From contig CAVTOO010000016.1 of NCBI GenBank assembly GCA_963736355.1, positions 1 to 64,000 on the forward strand: a stretch of DNA of 64,000 nt. Direction: 5' to 3'. How positions within the stretch are numbered: the first letter of the stretch is position 1; the number at the start of each line of letters is the position of its first letter. The notes under the pieces are model-generated. The model did no database searches and had not been told where the DNA came from. It saw only the letters and a program-made list of their open reading frames with translations. Both the position numbers and the translations under genes were made by a program. This DNA comes from CAVTOO01 sp963736355 (GTDB lineage Bacteria; Pseudomonadota; Alphaproteobacteria; Rhizobiales; Xanthobacteraceae). Positions 8,995-18,107 of the stretch are shown piece by piece.

Positions 8995-10414
8995 GATTTC
9001 CCGTTTTTCTTGCGGCGGTCGACGACCCGTTTGATTTTCGAAGTCGTGTTGAGACCGGTCAGAGAATCCGTTTCTCCCTTTGCCACCGCCTTGACGGCGA
9101 TCTTGACGCTCAGCGCTTCGCGAAAGCGGGCAGCAAGATCGGCCTCGACGAGCCTTCCGTCACGCGACGGATCGACGGTTTCGACGAGCACGGTCATCTC
9201 TTCGCGATTGTCGTCGCCGACATGCTCGACGACACAGACGAATTCGCCGTTGCAACGGACATCGAGGCCGATGATCGCACCGACTGCTTCGGGAAACACA
9301 TTGACGCCGCGCAGCTTGATCATTCCGTCGTTGCGGCCAAAGATGCCTTCGAAGTCTCTGTATGATGGGAACCGCAGGCGCAGCGTCCTGGCATGATCGC
9401 GGACACGTCACCGGAATCATAGCGGATGACCGGCGATGCGTATTTGAACAGCGTCGTCAGAAAGACGGTGCCCCTCTCGCCCGGCGCGCAGGGTGTCATC
9501 GTATCCTTATCGGCAACCTCGACGATGAGTGCGTCCTCAAACACATGCATGCCGTTGCGTTCACGACAGTCGGCCGCGATCGCTCCGCACTCATTGGTGC
9601 CGTAGCAATCGTAGACCGGTGCGCCCCACAGATCCTCAAGTTGCTGACGGTCCTCGATGCCGAGATGGGTGAGAAGCGCCTTCAGGCGGAAGGACTTCGG
9701 ATCGATGCCCATCTCATCGCGCGCGACGCGCCCGATATGTCGCAGGTACGACGGAAAGGCGACCAGCACGTTGGTGCCCCACGCCTTCATGATCTCGACT
9801 TGCTGGCGTGTCGGCGTGACGACGCCCGACCCCGTCATGATCGCAATAGCACCGGAGTATTTCCATAACGCCTCGCGCCCGAGCTGACCGCCATTGGCAA
9901 GACCGAGCGTCAGCGCCACCTGCACGCGATCGAATGGCCGAACACCCTGCATCCACAGACGGCGGCTCGACGTGATGTTCATCGTTTCGCGATCCTGCGG
10001 CGTGTAAAGCATAGGCCGCGGCAACCCCGTGGTGCCGCCGGACGTCTGCAATAGAAGCGAAACCGGATCGCCATTCTCGAGATCGATTCCGACCTGGTCA
10101 CCGAACGGCGGCTTGCGGTCGATCGATTCGCGCACGTCGTTTACTGAATAGGTCGGAATGCGAGTCAGATCATCAAGCGAACGGATGTCGCCGGGCTCTA
10201 ACCCCGCATTGCCCCAATGCCGCTGATAGAACGGAATTTCCCATGCGCGCGCGATCTGGGAAATGAAACGCCGCTCCTGGATGGCGCGGATTTCATCCCG
10301 CGACAGGGGCTGGATCTTTTCCTCATATTCGGCCGCCGGGGGATAGTCGCGGCATAGCGCTTCAAAATCGAGCGCGCGATGATAATAGGGAGTTGCTCCC
10401 TTCTGAGCGGGCAA
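8991..10414 (-). pseudogene. Phenylacetate-CoA-ligase-like AMP-forming enzyme (one frameshift)
   Basis: Adenylate-forming acyl-CoA ligase of the PaaK type: carboxylic acid + ATP + CoA gives acyl-CoA + AMP + PPi. The first about 350 residues (ATG 10414) show LLQTSGGTTGLPRPMLYT (P-loop), VYDCYGTNECGAIAADC and VIRYDSGDVSAIMPGRC. The C-terminal subdomain is in another frame: FEGIFGRNDGMIKLRGVNVF, the hinge and lid that carry the A8/A10 motifs. The two join with one missing base near 9357, giving about 474 residues. The next gene begins inside its stop codon. This is the activating enzyme of the leftward cluster; the adjacent Bug receptors suggest an imported organic acid as substrate (inference). 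Confidence 0.85.
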
Positions 10415-10456
10415 AGTTTCATTCTCCAGATTGTGACGGGTGTCGGCGACGAACCG

Positions 10457-11440
10457 TCATTCGACGGTGATGTCGTATTTCCTGATGACAGGGCGCCATC
10501 TCTCCAGCTCGGCGCGCACGAGCGCATCGACAGCTTCAGGCGAACTCGGTGCCGCCTGGATTCGAGCGTCGACAAGCCTTTTCGCGACCGCCGGATCTTT
10601 CAGAATCTCATTCACGGCCCGTGCCATCTCGTTGACGATTTCGCGCGGCACCCCTTTCCGCACCTGCATAATCGTCCAAGGCGCCGCAGAAAAATCGACG
10701 CCGCCTTCCTTGAGGGTCGGAGCATCGGGCAGGAACGCACTGCGATCATCGCGAGCCACGCCAATCACGGTAAAATCGCCCGACTCGAGTTGGGCGAAAT
10801 AGTTGCCGGTGAAATTAACGATGGCATCGAGGTTACCGGACAGCAGGTCGGGTGTCAGAGCGCCGCCGCCCCGATACGGCACGAGATTGAATTCCGCGCC
10901 GACCTGATCCTGAATCGCGAGTGTGGTCATGTGCCCGCCGCTACCGACACCGCCATAGCCGACATTCAACTTGCCCTTGTTGGCCTTGGCGTAAGCAAGA
11001 AACCCGCCGAGTGTCTGAAGCTCCGGCTTGCGCTTCTTGCTGACGATGAATCCCATCGTATCCGAAGTCAGCTGCGTGACGCCTTCAAAGTCCTGGATCG
11101 GATCGTAAGGCAGCGACTTGAATGTGAGCGCGTTGTACGAGGCGGGGCCCGGCGCCGTGAGCAGGAAGGTATAGCCGTCGGGCGCGGCTCTGCCGACGTA
11201 AGCCTGGCCGATGTTTCCGTTTGCACCGGATCGGTTTTCGACAATGAATGTCGCCTTCGGATACTTTCGCGCGAGACCGTCAGCGACAAGGCGGCCGACC
11301 ATGTCGATCGTGCCCCCTGGCGGGAAGTTGATGACAATGCTGACCGTTCTGTCTTCGGGCCATTTGGCAGCGGCAGGCAACACGGCGAATGAGATAGCCA
11401 GGAGAGTTGCTACGAACGCTGTTCTGATTGCGGTTTTCAT
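10457..11440 (-). CDS. Bug family (TctC-like) substrate-binding protein
   Basis: Periplasmic receptor of the tripartite tricarboxylate transporter type, 327 residues, intact. The signal peptide is MKTAIRTAFVATLLA to about AAAKW. Family signatures are VINFPPGGTIDMVGRLVAD, IVENRSGANGNIG, DGYTFLLTAPGP and YRGGGALTPDLLSGNLDAI. Bug proteins bind carboxylates and related small molecules. No TctA or TctB membrane gene is nearby, so it must borrow a transporter or act as a sensor. It sits 42 bp upstream of the CoA ligase and 12 bp downstream of a second Bug gene in the same leftward unit. Confidence 0.93.
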   Translation of the reverse strand: MKTAIRTAFVATLLAISFAVLPAAAKWPEDRTVSIVINFPPGGTIDMVGRLVADGLARKYPKATFIVENRSGANGNIGQAYVGRAAPDGYTFLLTAPGPASYNALTFKSLPYDPIQDFEGVTQLTSDTMGFIVSKKRKPELQTLGGFLAYAKANKGKLNVGYGGVGSGGHMTTLAIQDQVGAEFNLVPYRGGGALTPDLLSGNLDAIVNFTGNYFAQLESGDFTVIGVARDDRSAFLPDAPTLKEGGVDFSAAPWTIMQVRKGVPREIVNEMARAVNEILKDPAVAKRLVDARIQAAPSSPEAVDALVRAELERWRPVIRKYDITVE

Positions 11441-11452
11441 TACAACGCTTCC

Positions 11453-12467
11453 TTACTTCTTGCCGAAGATTTGCTTGTAGGTGGTGAAAGAGCGATCGAG
11501 CACCGGCTTGATCCCTTCGGGTCCAAGGTTGAGCGCCTCGTTGTCGAGCTTGAGCATGAGGTCGTTATATTCGGGGGTCCTGATGGATTCCTCGACAGCA
11601 TCGATCAGGCATTTCTGGATGCCGGTCGTCATACCTTTCGGAATGAAAAAGATCGTGTGCGAGTTGAGCACCGGCACGTTGGTGCCCTGCTCCTCCATGG
11701 TCTGCGAATTCGGCGCATACGGCACGCGGCGATTGACCAGCGACGCGAGCTGTTTCACCTTGCCGGACTTCAAGGCCTCAACGTGCAGCGTACCCTGCAT
11801 CGTGGCATCGACGTGGCCGCCAAGCGCGGTTGCCCAGGCCTCAGACGCCCCAAGGCCTGGCACTGCAACCAGGTTGACGTTGTATTGCGTCGCGAGTTGC
11901 TTGACGATTGCTTCCAGATTTCGAGCCGGAGACAGAGATTGTCGCCCTGCCTTTCTTGCGGGCGAATTCTACAAATTCGGCGATGTTGTTGTAGGGCCTG
12001 TCCGCGAGCGCAACGAAGCCACTCCAGGTCTGCATGCCGGAGCCGAGATAGTCGAAATCGCTCCATACATAGTCGGCGTTGCCGAGTGCAGGATTGATCG
12101 TGACCGCAACCGACGACGTGATTCCGATCGTGTAGCCATCGGCTGGCTGCGCCTTAAGCCACTGCGCGACGACACCGCCGCCCGCGCCTGGCATGTTTTC
12201 GACCGGCACGACCCAACCTTGCAGCCGCTCCATGCCTTTCGCCACCGCGCGGGCGATAACATCCGTGCCACCGCCGGCGGCGAAGCCCACGACGAAGCGA
12301 ATGGGTTTTGACGGGAAGCCGGCGGGGCACGCAGCCTTTGCCTCCGCGTCATGAGGAAAGCTAAGGGCCGCAATCACCGTTGCGACCAGGCCAAATCGGC
12401 TCAGAGCCACGCCCAGGATCGATATGCGATCCACGGCCCAGTTTTCTTTTCTAGCCAAGAGCATCAT
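11453..12467 (-). pseudogene. Bug family (TctC-like) substrate-binding protein (one frameshift)
   Basis: Second Bug receptor and first gene of the leftward operon. The N-terminal part (ATG 12467, possibly 12464) has a signal segment, then CPAGFPSKPIRFVVGFAAGG and PVENMPGAGGGVVAQWLKA. The C-terminal part is in the next frame: GLGASEAWATALGGHVDATM, VPYAPNSQTMEEQG and QKCLIDAVEES. The frames join at an AAAT run near 11915 (one extra A), giving about 337 residues. Its closest relative in the window is the Bug protein at 31511-32476, which shares both cysteines, one at the mature N-terminus and one near the C-terminus, that could form a disulfide. Transcription starts from the palindrome-bearing divergent region shared with the IclR gene. 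Confidence 0.87.
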
Positions 12468-12478
12468 CTCCCTGTAAT

Positions 12479-12493
12479 GTTCGCATAGCGAAC
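12479..12493. promoter_or_regulatory. Perfect palindrome, probable IclR-family operator
   Basis: GTTCGC-ATA-GCGAAC, a perfect 6-3-6 inverted repeat in the 68-bp region between the divergent Bug and IclR genes. Size and arms resemble PcaU/PobR-type IclR sites (GTTCG...CGAAC), matching the neighbouring regulator's class. Confidence 0.6.
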
Positions 12494-12535
12494 TTATTGT
12501 TTGTATTTTGAAACTTTAGGAGAGGCCAAACGGGC

Positions 12536-13316
12536 ATGTCAACGGGAAAGCCTGCAACGGAACGCAGCGAGGAAATTCAGACGCTGGCGAAAGGCTTTGC
12601 AGTGATCAAAGCATTCAGCGCCAGCAATCCCAGACTCTACGCTGACCGAAATCGCTCGTGCGACAGGGCTGACGCGGGCGGGTGCGCGTCGCGTCCTGCT
12701 GACCCTTCGTTCGCTTGGGTACGTCACGAGCGACGAGCGCTACTTCCGGCTAGAGCCGCGCGTTCTCGAGCTTGGTTATGCCTATCTGTCGACGCAGCCG
12801 TGGTGGGAAAGCGCGCAGGCCGTGGTCGCTCGACTTGCCGAGCAGCTCGATCAGCCTGTTGCGGTCGGCGTGATCGATCAGGATTTGCCGACTTACGTCG
12901 CGCACGCCCAGCCTCGCCGCCTCGAGGCATTTCCCCGCTCGGTAGGGACGCGCATTCCGCTCGGCACCTCGGCGATGGGACGCGTGTTGCTCGCGTCGCT
13001 TGCCGACCACGAACTCGACGAGCGCTTGCACGCGCTCCATCTCGTCAAGCTGACCAAGGCGACAATCGTGGATGCCAAGATGCTGCGCAGTGCCGTGCTT
13101 GAAGCGAGAAAAGCCGGCTATGCGCTTATTGATCAAGAACTAGAAGCTGGTTTTCGCACGCTGGCGGTTCCAATCCGCAGCAGAAGCGGCAACGTCATGG
13201 CGGCGATCGGAGTTGGATCGACCGACGTCCACTTCAACAAGAAAGCCTTTGTCGAAAAATACGTCAGTGCGCTGCAATCGGCGTCGGTGGAGATTTCGGC
13301 GCGGCTGCCAGCTTAA
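12536..13316 (+). pseudogene. IclR family transcriptional regulator, PcaR/PcaU-like (one frameshift)
   Basis: DNA-binding regulator of about 260 residues. The N-terminal winged helix begins at ATG 12536 (MSTGKPATERSEEIQTLAKG) with AGGAG upstream. After one extra T near 12639 it continues as LTEIARATGLTRAGARRVLL. The effector domain reads PLGTSAMGRVLLASLADHEL and ends AIGVGSTDVHFNKKAFVEKY. The sequence AFPRSVGTRIPLGTSAMGR is typical of the beta-ketoadipate (PcaR/PobR) branch, which responds to aromatic or dicarboxylic acids. It diverges from the Bug/CoA-ligase operon and has its own style of palindrome at 12479, so it most likely controls that operon and itself. Confidence 0.86.
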
Positions 13317-13367
13317 GGGCGCAAATCTCGTCGCGACTCTTAATCATCTTCGAGAAAAGGCGCACGC

Positions 13368-13627
13368 TTAACGGACAGCACTCACGTTCAGCAATGATGT
13401 CAGCTTGCTGGCTCTCTCAGCAGGAGCACAATGTCGTTTGCGTCAAACGCCTCAATCACCGCGAGAATGTAAGGTCCCCAAGCCTTCGGAAATTCTTCTG
13501 TCGGCAACGACAGCGTACGTTTGTTGAAATCGAAACCACTCAGCGTCATTCCCAGCCCACCGAGGAAGATGGTTTCGAACAGGAAATATGATCGGAGGAA
13601 CAGGGATCCGCAGCAGCGCGCGCTTCG
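13368..13627 (-). pseudogene. Gene remnants: amidohydrolase C-terminal piece followed by a PrpD-type tail
   Basis: On the minus strand about 13600-13440 reads FLGGLGMTLSGFDFNKR then EFPKAWGPYILAVIEAF, which matches the late region of Amidohydro_2 proteins (GGLGM...W.PYI...IEAFG). The expected RCMFGSNFP metal region does not follow. Instead 13406-13368 in another frame reads KLTSLLNVSAVR then stop, which is the exact C-terminal peptide of the PrpD family gene ending at 27485. The nucleotides differ only at synonymous positions. No start or complete domain exists. This looks like real decay or rearrangement rather than a sequencing slip, between the IclR gene and the TauE/SafE gene. Confidence 0.55.
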
Positions 13628-14555
13628 TCATTGCATCCGCTCCACTTCGCGGATGGTGTAGATGTCGGTCGGGGTGACGACCATGTCGATGGCGAAACGA
13701 ATGCCGACGGCGAGAACGAGCAATCCCGAGCAGCAGGCGCAGCCGCTCGCTCGAGATGCGCTGTCCGGCGCGGGCGCCGAACTGCGCGCCGGTGACGCCG
13801 CCGATCATCAGGATCAGCGCCAGCACGGCGTCGACCAGGTGATTGGTGACCGAATGCATCAGCGTGGCGCTCGCCATGGTCACGAGCGTCAGCACCATCG
13901 AGGTACCGATCACGGTCGCGGTCGGCACGCGCAGCACGTAGATCAGGAGCGGCACCAAGAGGAAGCCGCCGCCGATGCCCATCACCGCACCGACGAAGCC
14001 GATCAGCAGGCCAATGACGACGACCGGAATGACGGAGACGTAGATCTTCGAGCGCTTGAAGCGCAGCTTCAGCGGCAGTCCGTGGACCCAGTGATGGGCG
14101 CCGGGCCGGCGCAGCGTCACCGGCCGTCCGTAACGGCTGCGCAGCACCGCGCGCACGCTTTCCCACACCATCAGTCCGCCGACGGCGGTGAGCAGGATGA
14201 CGTAGGAGATCGAGACGGTGAGATCGAGCTGGCCGATCGAGCGCAACAGCGTGAACAGCCACACGCCGAGCCCGGTTCCGACAATACCGCCTACGAGCAG
14301 GATCCCGGCGAGCAAAGGATCGATCGCGCGTTTGCGCCAATAGGTCAGTGCGCCGGAAAATGACGATGCTGCGACATGGCTTGCGACAGTCGCCACCGCC
14401 ACGGCCGGGGCGATGCCGGTGAAGATCAGAAGCGGCGTCATCAGAAAGCCGCCGCCGACGCCGAACATGCCCGAGATAAAGCCGACCGCGAGCCCCATCG
14501 CGAGAATCGTGAACATGTTGACCGGAAGGTCGGCGATAGGAAGATAGATGTACAC
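13628..14555 (-). pseudogene. Sulfite exporter TauE/SafE family membrane protein (one frameshift near C-terminus)
   Basis: Polytopic inner-membrane anion permease, about 308 residues. It starts at ATG 14555 (MYIYLPIADLPVNMF) and contains both family repeats: GFISGMFGVGGGFLMTPLLI and VGAVMGIGGGFLLVPLLIYV, separated by a hydrophilic loop. Near 13725 one extra A shifts the frame. The true end is LLVLAVGIRFAIDMVV and TIREVERMQ with stop at 13628. TauE/SafE proteins export sulfite, sulfoacetate and other organic anions during sulfonate or carboxylate metabolism. It is the last gene of the leftward unit headed by the SMP-30 gene, suggesting removal of an anionic product (inference). Confidence 0.88.
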
Positions 14556-14625
14556 GGACCGCGTTACTCCCCGCGCCCGACCGCACGCATGCGCATCGAT
14601 CTGTGTTCGGCAGCGCTCATCGTCA

Positions 14626-15342
14626 TCACGGCATCAATTGTCCGCCGTTGACCGACAGCACCTGCCCGGTGACAAAGCTGGCGTCGTCCGAGGCGAGGAA
14701 CGCCACGGCGCCTGCAATATCGTCAGGCTTGCCGATCCGGCGCGCCGGAATGCGCGCAACTTCGGAGCCGAGAATGTCCGGCGGCATGGCCTGTGTCATC
14801 GCAGTATCGACAAAACCGGGTGCGATGCAGTTGGCGGTGATCCCCTTTGCCGCGTTCTCAAGCGCAATCGACTTCGTCAGGCCGATCAATCCAGCCTTGG
14901 CCGCGGCATAGTTGACTTGTCCGGCTTGACCGCGGAGCGCGTTGATCGAGGAGATATTGACGATGCGACCGAACGACCGCTCCCGCATCGCCGGCAACAA
15001 CGACCGGCAGAAATTGAATGCGCCGCCCAGGTTGACGTCGATGACGGCGCGGAAATCGGCAGGATCCATCTTGTGGCAGACGCCGTCGCGGGTAATGCCC
15101 GCATTGTTGACGATGATGCCGACCGCGCCGACATCCCTCTCGATCTGAGAGACAGCCTTGCTGACATCGTCGAATACGGAGATGTCGAGATCGATCACCG
15201 CTTCAAGGCTGCCGGCAGCTCCTTTTTTCCCCCACGATAGATCGACACCGACAACCCGCCATCCGGCCCGACCGAGACGGTCACAGATCGCGGCGCCGAT
15301 GCCGCGCGCGGCGCCGGTCACGATGGCAACATCTGGCTTCAT
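14626..15342 (-). CDS. SDR family oxidoreductase, PhaB/FabG-like
   Basis: Short-chain dehydrogenase of 238 residues, intact. The cofactor loop is AIVTGAARGIGAAIC, then IIVNNAGITRDGVCHKM, the catalytic Ser in IVNISSINALRGQ and VNYAAAKAGLIGLTKSIA (Tyr-x3-Lys). The C-terminus ends FVTGQVLSVNGGQLMP. NAGITRD and VNYAAAKAGL are characteristic of acetoacetyl-CoA and 3-oxoacyl reductases. It lies between the SsuC-type permease and the TauE/SafE gene on the same strand, and may act on a beta-hydroxyacyl intermediate of the adjacent CoA pathway. The assignment of chain length is not possible. Confidence 0.92.
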   Translation of the reverse strand: MKPDVAIVTGAARGIGAAICDRLGRAGWRVVGVDLSWGKKGAAGSLEAVIDLDISVFDDVSKAVSQIERDVGAVGIIVNNAGITRDGVCHKMDPADFRAVIDVNLGGAFNFCRSLLPAMRERSFGRIVNISSINALRGQAGQVNYAAAKAGLIGLTKSIALENAAKGITANCIAPGFVDTAMTQAMPPDILGSEVARIPARRIGKPDDIAGAVAFLASDDASFVTGQVLSVNGGQLMP

Positions 15343-15414
15343 TGATAATCCTGACTTGATGGGCTCGCGGCGACGCGCGCCCGAAAAATGATCTTCCCGG
15401 AAAACCGGCGGCGG

Positions 15415-16246
15415 CTAACCCGGCACGTCCGTACTACCCTTGCTCCATTCGAGGAGACGCCGCTCGGCGAGATCCATCAACGACGTCAGCGTCATCACCA
15501 TCAGAGCGACGATGAGGATCAGCGCCATGACGCCGGCAACGTCGAAACGGCCGCTGAAGGTCTGCACCAGAAGTCCCAGGCCGCTTTTCGCGGCGATCAT
15601 TTCGCCGATGACCGCACCAGCGCTGCAATAGATCAAAGTGAGCTTGAGGCCGGCGAAGATGCTCGGCAGCGCCCACGGCAAACGAACGTGGCGAAACAGC
15701 CGCAGTTCGGATGCGCCGAACAGACGCGACATCAGCAGGAGATCGCGATCGACATTCTTCAGGCCGCCAAGCGTGCGAGAGCAGCATGATGAAGTAGCCG
15801 AGCGAGAACGCCAGCACGATTTTCGAGGCCATGCCGATGCCGAACCAGAGAATGAACAGCGGGCCGAGCGCGATGCGCGGCATGCTATTGAGCGCGGTCA
15901 GGAACGGCGAGAGAATCCGGTAGAGCCAATCGTTGCGATCGAGAAAGACCGCGGAGGCGACACCGAAGACGACCGACAGCAAGAACGCGATTGCGATCTC
16001 CAGCAGCGTCGTGCCGAGATGCGGCAAAATCTCGCCTTCCCTGAAGAGCTGCCAAAGCGATTGTCCGACGCTGACGGGCGTCGACACGAACGCGGCATTC
16101 GCCAGATCGAGTGCCACCGCGCCTTCCCAGACACCAAGAAGCAGCGCGAGGAACAGAACGCGCATGATCATGATTGAGCCGGTCCGGCTTTCCGAAGCCC
16201 GGGACGCCGCGCCGAGCGTAGCCTCGGAACTGGCAAGGCTGCTCAT
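15415..16246 (-). pseudogene. ABC transporter permease, SsuC/TauC type (one frameshift)
   Basis: Inner-membrane permease, about 277 residues. ATG 16246 overlaps the ATPase stop (ATGA), so translation is coupled. Seen are the N-terminal helix (VLFLALLLGVWEGAVAL), TALNSMPRIALGPLFILWFG, the core helices and, after one extra base near 15785, the EAA loop region SRLFGASELRLFRHVRLPWA and the final helices. ALNSMPRIALxPLFxxWFG is shared with the permease at 24302-25069, so the two importers are related. Works with the ATPase and receptor directly upstream. Substrate class: sulfonate/nitrate/aromatic-acid type family, not resolved. Confidence 0.87.
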
Positions 16247-17040
16247 TCGGTGCTCGCTTTCAGGGACGTCCATGTCCTGCGGTAGAGATCGTGATAGCGC
16301 GTGTCCGCCTGCAGCGCCTCGGCCGAGCGTGGTCGCGGCAGATCGATGTGGATCTCGTCGACGACGCCGGTGCCCTTCTTCGACATCACGACGACCTCGA
16401 TCGGCGAGCGTAATCGCCTCGCCGATGTCGTGCGTCACGAAGACCACGGTCGCGCCGACTGCTTTCCCACAGACCGAGCAGCTGGTCGTGAAGCATCAGC
16501 TTGGTCTGTGAGTTCGAGCGCGCTGAACGGCTCGTCCATGAGATAGATATTGCGCTCGACCGCGAAGGCGCGCGCCAGCGAGACGCGCTGCCGCATGCCC
16601 TGCGATAGCTTCGATGGATAGAAGTCGCGATAGTTCTCCAGTCCGACCTTCCCGACATAGGCCAGTGCCCGCCGCTCGCGCTCTTCGCGTCCGACACCGG
16701 ATAACTCAAGCCCATATTCTACATTGCTCCTGACGGTTCGCCACGGCAACAGCGCGTCGCGCGCCAGGATATAGCAGATGTCGCTACGGCCGGCGGCCGG
16801 TGGCGTGCCGCCGATGTTCACCGTTCCACCGGCCGCCGGGACAAGCCCGGCGACGACGTTCAGGAGGGTGGTCTTGCCGCAGCCGCTGGCGCCGATAAGC
16901 GCAACGAACTCGCCCTGCATCACGTCCAGCGCGACGTCGGTGAGCGCGTTGCGTACGCGGCCGAAATTGACGGCCAGGCCGCGTACACTGATATGGCAGG
17001 CTGTTGCCGCGTGCGCCGCCTGCCCTGCGGTCATATTCAT
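16243..17040 (-). pseudogene. ABC transporter ATP-binding protein, SsuB/TauB type (three frameshifts)
   Basis: Cytoplasmic ATPase of the SsuABC-type importer. Start taken at ATG 17040 (MNMTAGQAAHAATACH); an upstream ATG at 17067 overlaps the receptor gene and is less likely. Walker A is LIGASGCGKTTLLN, the signature SKLSQGMRQRVSLAR, Walker B NIYLMDEPFSALE. Beyond that the frame changes near 16517, 16470 and 16405, recovering QTKLMLHDQLLGLW, AVGATVVFVTHDIGEAI (switch His) and a C-terminal DLYRRTWTSLKASTE. The stop at 16243 overlaps the permease ATG. All three breaks are single-base indels. Length when joined, about 265 residues, is normal. Confidence 0.87.
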
Positions 17041-17050
17041 CGCTTCAGTC

Positions 17051-18070
17051 CTAATTCGGGCACGCAAAGCTTTCGCGCGCGGTCGCGGCGATCACGTCGG
17101 CGCGCGTCTTGTTTGCCGCAAGCTGCTTGTTCTCGACCAAAAGCTTCGACCAGGCGTCGATCGTGCGGCCGGTGATCTCAGGGCCGAAGGTCGGAATCAG
17201 GCGCTTCACCATGGCCTTGTATTCGTCGTCCGACAGATCCGGCACCGGTGCGAAGCGCTGCATGATTGCGACCACCTGATCGAGGTTCGCCGGCTTGCTG
17301 TACCAGCAATAGGATTCCTCCAGCGCCTTGGCGAAACGCGACACGACTTCAGGCTTGTCCTTGATGGTCGATGTTGAGGCCCACCAGCCATTATAGCCGA
17401 GGTCCTGGAACACCTTCGGGCCCTGGTTCGCACCGAGATCGAAGAGCACCGTGCCCTCGTTCTTGGCCGCGACGATGGCGGGCAACGGCTCGATGCTGAG
17501 ATAGACGTCGGCGGCGCCCCGCTGCAGCGCCGGTCGAGCCGTATTCGGAAGACCGATCGCCAGGAACGTCGCGTCAGTCGACTTGAAGCCTGCGTCAGTC
17601 AGCAAGGTCTGCGACATGAAGTGAACGGACACGCCGAGCGCAAGCACGCCCCAGTTCTTGCCGACAAGATCTTTGATGACGGCCGGATAACCTTGCGCGG
17701 CGTTCGGCAGTACGAGGCCCTTGCGGGCGATCAGCGCGAACGGCACCTTCACCGTCGATCCGGCGACGCCGCGAACGGGAAGCCCCTTCTCGACCGAGCT
17801 CAGCAGGTTGTCCCAGGAGTTGTTGACGAAGGTGACGCTGCCGCTGGAAACCGCGGCGGTCATGGCCGGACCGTTTGGGATCGGAACGAGCTCGACCGTC
17901 AGTCCGTTTTTATCGAAGAATTTCTGGTCGCTGGCGACCAGCGCCGGCAGCGAAATCAGGGCGCCAGGATAAAAGCCGACGCTGGCGTTGATGTTTTGCG
18001 CCTGCGCCGTCGTCGACAATAGCCCGAGCGACAGCGCGCCCGCCGCGATCCATATTTTCATGTGTTCCAC
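17051..18070 (-). CDS. ABC transporter substrate-binding protein, SsuA/TauA-like
   Basis: Periplasmic receptor (NMT1/THI5-like fold) of 339 residues, intact. The signal peptide MKIWIAAGALSLGLLSTTAQ is preceded by three residues (MEH), and the mature part starts near QNINASVGFYPGAL. Motifs include FFDKNGLTVELVPIPNG, VSSGSVTFVNNSWDNLLSSV and QGYPAVIKDLVGKNWG. The final KTRADVIAATARESFACPN is usual for the group. It is followed 10 bp later by the ATPase start and preceded 37 bp upstream by the SMP-30 gene. Transcription likely begins at the MarR-type operator region at about 19016. QGYPAVIKDLVG is echoed in the second receptor (25968-27009). Confidence 0.92.
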   Translation of the reverse strand: MEHMKIWIAAGALSLGLLSTTAQAQNINASVGFYPGALISLPALVASDQKFFDKNGLTVELVPIPNGPAMTAAVSSGSVTFVNNSWDNLLSSVEKGLPVRGVAGSTVKVPFALIARKGLVLPNAAQGYPAVIKDLVGKNWGVLALGVSVHFMSQTLLTDAGFKSTDATFLAIGLPNTARPALQRGAADVYLSIEPLPAIVAAKNEGTVLFDLGANQGPKVFQDLGYNGWWASTSTIKDKPEVVSRFAKALEESYCWYSKPANLDQVVAIMQRFAPVPDLSDDEYKAMVKRLIPTFGPEITGRTIDAWSKLLVENKQLAANKTRADVIAATARESFACPN

Positions 18071-18107
18071 TCCCCTTGTGTTGTTGTTGGTCGTCCTCGT
18101 AAGTCAT

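Noticed and set aside
12750..13136. Minus-strand frame opposite the IclR gene
   Set aside because: The plus strand gives a complete IclR effector domain; the antisense frame has no similarity I recognise.
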